Shown here piece after piece: positions 61,573 through 64,000 of a stretch of DNA of 64,000 bases. How positions within the stretch are numbered: the stretch's first letter is position 1; each line of letters starts with the position of its first letter. The notes below the pieces were generated by a model, which made no database searches, was not told the origin of the DNA, and saw nothing but the letters and a program-made list of their open reading frames with translations. This DNA comes from Acidobacteriaceae bacterium (GTDB lineage Bacteria; Acidobacteriota; Terriglobia; Terriglobales; Acidobacteriaceae): NCBI GenBank assembly GCA_025350325.1, contig JANXYB010000078.1, positions 1 through 64,000 on the forward strand, written 5' to 3'. A program made the position numbers and the translations under genes.

Positions 61573-62250
61573 ATGCGAGTACTCCTGGTCGAAGACGAAC
61601 ACGATATTCAAGCCTTTTTGCGCCGCTCGCTTGAGGAAGCGGGATACCAGGTTGACATCGCATCCGATGGCAAGACTGCCGAGCGCTTGGCTGTCGAAAC
61701 AACCCACGATATTTTGATCGTCGACCTGGGGCTGCCCGATCAGGACGGCATCAGCTTGATTTTGAAACTGAGAAAGATAGGCATCGACGCCCCCGTGCTT
61801 ATCCTGTCGGCGCGGCGCTCAGTTGACGATCGTGTACGCGGCCTTGAGCAAGGCGGCGATGACTACCTGACCAAGCCATTCGCTTTGGCAGAGTTATTAG
61901 CGCGGTTGCGCAATCTGCTCAAGCGAAACAGCCCTCAAAGCAACGAGACAACCAAAATAAAAGTGCTCGACCTTGAATTGGATTTGTTACGGCGTGAGGC
62001 GATTCGCTCCGGCGAGCCTTTGCAACTGACACCCCAGGAGTTTGTGCTTTTGGAATACCTGTGCAGAAATGCAGGACGCGTCGTAACCCGTTCGATGATT
62101 CTCGAGCAGGTATGGGGCATGCGCATCCAGCCAGATACCAACGTGGTAGATGTACACATTTACCGGCTGCGCGGAAAGGTGGACGGCAAAGGCCAGCATC
62201 CAATGATTCGAACGCTGCGTGGAGTGGGCTATGTCCTCAAAGACCGCTAA
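61573..62250 (+). CDS. OmpR-family response regulator (QseB/PmrA-like)
   Basis: The 225 residues form a receiver domain (DE at 8-9, phospho-acceptor in LIVDLGLPDQDG, Lys in YLTKPFALAEL) and a winged-helix domain (FVLLEYLCRNAGRVVTR, TNVVDVHIYRLRGKVDG). The next gene encodes its kinase, starting within its last codons. The pair is transcribed away from the CcoN-like/isoprenoid operon and may regulate it. Confidence 0.93.
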   Translation: MRVLLVEDEHDIQAFLRRSLEEAGYQVDIASDGKTAERLAVETTHDILIVDLGLPDQDGISLILKLRKIGIDAPVLILSARRSVDDRVRGLEQGGDDYLTKPFALAELLARLRNLLKRNSPQSNETTKIKVLDLELDLLRREAIRSGEPLQLTPQEFVLLEYLCRNAGRVVTRSMILEQVWGMRIQPDTNVVDVHIYRLRGKVDGKGQHPMIRTLRGVGYVLKDR

Positions 62251-63667
62251 GCCGGTGATGCACAGCGCCGCATGGCGCATTTCGCTCTGGGCGACGCTGG
62301 CTTACGCCTGCGGCACAATGCTGGTCTTCCTTTCTCTTCATCAATTTGTCGAGAACGATATCCAGCGCCGAAGCGATGCCTGGCTCGCCGGCGAGGTCGA
62401 AGTGCTCGGCGACGTAGCCGCACGCACGCCCAAAGATGCGCTCTACGGCACAGTGGTTGGTGAAGTTGCGGAGCTGGCCAGCAAGGAAGTCCCCAACAAA
62501 ATGCGGTCGGAGAGCAGCGCTAACGATTCGGTCTTCTTTTTGCAGGTTGGCAGCGACGGTGGTACGCGGCTCTGGGCCGGTCGGGGCAGGGTCGAGCCAT
62601 ATTTAGCCGCTATCCGAAAGATCGTGATCATCCCCGACCACCCCTCCGATCTACAGGTGGAAGGCTTGCAAATTCCGTTCCGCGTAGCCGCATTGAGAAT
62701 GGGGGATGGCAGCCGCATTTACCTCGGGCTTTCTGAACGCGATCAATTGCGCGTGCTTCGGAATCTGAATCTGCGTTTCTTTTTCGTTTGGGCGCTGCTG
62801 GTCCTGCTCGGTTTTGCAATTGTCTTCTATACAACGAAGCGCATGCTGAGTTATGTTCGCGAGATCAGTGAAGCGGCTTCGAGGATTGGGCACTCCGAAA
62901 TGAATGCCAGAGTACCTACCAACGTACGCAATGACGAAGTGGGTCATCTTGCGCGCACCCTTAATGGCATGCTCGATCGCATTGAGAATTCCATGCATCA
63001 ACTGCACACCATCACCGACGCCCTGGCACATGATTTGCGCAGTCCGCTTACGGCGATTCGGGGCAAGCTTGAGATGTCGTTATCGGCCGCAACCCATGGG
63101 GAGCAAGCCGAACCCATCGTGTCCGCAATCGACGAGCTTGATCGGCTGACGGAATTTCTTAACGCCTCATTGGACGTGGCAGAGGCCAGGGCGGACGCAC
63201 TGCGCCTCTCGCGCAGCGAAATCGATCTCGATGAATTGCTGCGGGTGATGATCGATCTCTATGAGCCGTCGATGTCAGAAAAAGGCTTGCAGGTTCGTCT
63301 GCATAGCGGTGGGGATATATCCATAGATGCCGACGCAGCGCTGATTCACCGTATGATTGCGAACCTTTTTGACAATGAACTCAAGCATCTGCCTGCCTCA
63401 TGCACCGTGACGCTGCACCTTGAGTCGCGGGATGGCGTCGCTGTGCTTTCACTTGAAGATGACGGCCCGGGATTTGCACCCGAGGTCAGTGCCAGCCTTT
63501 TTGAACGGCGCGTCAAGGGAAAAGATTCGAGTGGACACGGGCTGGGTCTCGCCTTTGTCGATGCGGTGGTGCGCGCTCATGGGGGGACGGTAACGGCTAC
63601 GAATCGCGAAGCCCGCGGCGCGCGCATTGAACTCACCCTTCCCTTAGTGCCGGCGCGTGTAATGTAA
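62231..63667 (+). CDS. sensor histidine kinase
   Basis: I start at the ATG at 62231 (GGAG six bases upstream), giving 478 residues. Two transmembrane helices (about 17-38 and 178-200) flank a periplasmic sensor of about 135 residues. A HAMP domain, the H-box ALAHDLRSPLTAIR, an N-box-like LFDNELKH and the ATP lid motifs DDGPGFAP and GHGLGLAFV follow. It overlaps the response regulator gene by 20 bases. The signal is unknown. Confidence 0.93.
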   Translation: MSSKTAKPVMHSAAWRISLWATLAYACGTMLVFLSLHQFVENDIQRRSDAWLAGEVEVLGDVAARTPKDALYGTVVGEVAELASKEVPNKMRSESSANDSVFFLQVGSDGGTRLWAGRGRVEPYLAAIRKIVIIPDHPSDLQVEGLQIPFRVAALRMGDGSRIYLGLSERDQLRVLRNLNLRFFFVWALLVLLGFAIVFYTTKRMLSYVREISEAASRIGHSEMNARVPTNVRNDEVGHLARTLNGMLDRIENSMHQLHTITDALAHDLRSPLTAIRGKLEMSLSAATHGEQAEPIVSAIDELDRLTEFLNASLDVAEARADALRLSRSEIDLDELLRVMIDLYEPSMSEKGLQVRLHSGGDISIDADAALIHRMIANLFDNELKHLPASCTVTLHLESRDGVAVLSLEDDGPGFAPEVSASLFERRVKGKDSSGHGLGLAFVDAVVRAHGGTVTATNREARGARIELTLPLVPARVM

Positions 63668-63685
63668 TAGTTAGGGGCGTAACGG

Positions 63686-64000
63686 ATGGCTGGCAAGCTC
63701 AGCATTAAGTACTACGTAGAACCGGATGCTGCGGCGTTGGCCCGCCGGACAGCAAACTATTTTGTCGAGATGATTCAAGAGGCGGTCGCGCGCAACGGTC
63801 AGGCGCGCATCGCGATCAGCGGCGGGTCGACGCCCAAGGCGGCTTTTCAATTGCTGGCCGATCCTAATCAGCCGTGGCGCTCGCGCATGCCTTGGGACAA
63901 ATTGGACATTTACTGGGTCGACGAACGCTGCGTTCCGCCGGACGATGCCGACAGCAATTACCGCATGACGCGCGAAACTCTACTTAATAGTGTGCCGTTG
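63686..64000 (+). CDS. pgl: 6-phosphogluconolactonase, 3' end outside window
   Basis: The frame is open from the ATG at 63686 to the window end; 105 residues are visible. The sequence follows the DevB-type lactonase: IAISGGSTPKAAFQLLAD, then DKLDIYWVDERCVPPDDADSNY. The enzyme hydrolyses 6-phosphogluconolactone in the oxidative pentose phosphate pathway. It lies 18 bases after the histidine kinase gene. Confidence 0.93.
   Translation, partial: MAGKLSIKYYVEPDAAALARRTANYFVEMIQEAVARNGQARIAISGGSTPKAAFQLLADPNQPWRSRMPWDKLDIYWVDERCVPPDDADSNYRMTRETLLNSVPL

Noticed and set aside
1-64000. Searches by eye for tRNA genes, CRISPR arrays, insertion sequences, integrases and prophage genes
   Set aside because: None was found. 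Short hairpins noticed in the intergenic regions did not form cloverleaf or regular spacer-repeat patterns.

Overview
This is a GC-rich bacterial chromosomal window with dense, mostly single-domain metabolic and regulatory genes. I see no tRNA, rRNA, CRISPR array, insertion sequence or prophage. Several traits point to Acidobacteriota, probably order Terriglobales: a secreted protein with a carboxypeptidase-like regulatory domain, small lipid-anchored and secreted proteins of unknown function, TTG starts after strong Shine-Dalgarno sequences, and a branched-chain 2-oxoacid oxidoreductase operon that would suit an organism rich in iso-branched lipids. The assignment is an inference from gene content, not from a marker gene.

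Layout. 1-1.0 kb: end of a HipA-like kinase. 1.1-10.0 kb, minus strand: a lipoprotein, a Tat-exported GH125 mannosidase, then a five-gene cassette (FkbH-like, acyl carrier protein, MaoC-SDR fusion, MBOAT acyltransferase, SGNH-like membrane protein) that looks like an acyl-modification system for a cell-surface glycan. 10.6-14.2 kb: a DUF192-like/PilZ fusion with a possible structured leader RNA, and a BON-domain lipoprotein. 14.6-19.8 kb: an overlapping operon (CoA-transferase, ferredoxin, 2-oxoacid:ferredoxin oxidoreductase alpha and fused beta-gamma, branched-chain aminotransferase). 20.0-22.5 kb: a CpxR/CpxA-like two-component pair and a small secreted protein, both preceded by a TTAAG-N5-TTAAG repeat. 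22.9-27.8 kb: rpmB, a class-A-like serine hydrolase, msrB, RidA, a DUF1761-like protein, OsmC and an SDR.

28.4-36.8 kb: a PAS-PAS-GGDEF-EAL protein, a methyltransferase, a pterin dehydratase and the sulfate-assimilation operon cysD-cysN-cysH-TauE/SafE-FNR. A near-consensus promoter, a 22-codon Cys-rich reading frame and an intrinsic terminator precede cysD, which is the layout of a cysteine attenuator. 36.8-49.4 kb: a carboxypeptidase-regulatory-domain protein, a LytTR regulator, a zinc-ribbon membrane protein, an ECF sigma factor with a coupled membrane protein, rlmB, a peptidase-like protein that has lost its catalytic Glu, an APC permease, two tandem AhpD-like proteins and der. 49.5-54.2 kb: a DinG/XPD-like helicase, a VOC protein and a TolC-like channel.

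54.2-61.3 kb, minus strand: seven tightly packed, mostly overlapping genes (polyprenyl synthase, ABC permease, ABC ATPase, a divergent CcoN-like protein, a small membrane protein, a polytopic membrane domain fused to CcoO/CcoP-like cytochrome c, and a YceI isoprenoid-binding-type protein). This looks like an unusual isoprenoid- or quinone-linked redox module, with a two-component pair transcribed divergently beside it. The window ends inside a 6-phosphogluconolactonase gene.

The items most worth following up are the cysteine leader (31.67-31.84 kb), the CcoN-like/cytochrome fusion operon (54.2-61.3 kb) and the FkbH-ACP-MBOAT cassette (3.7-10.0 kb).
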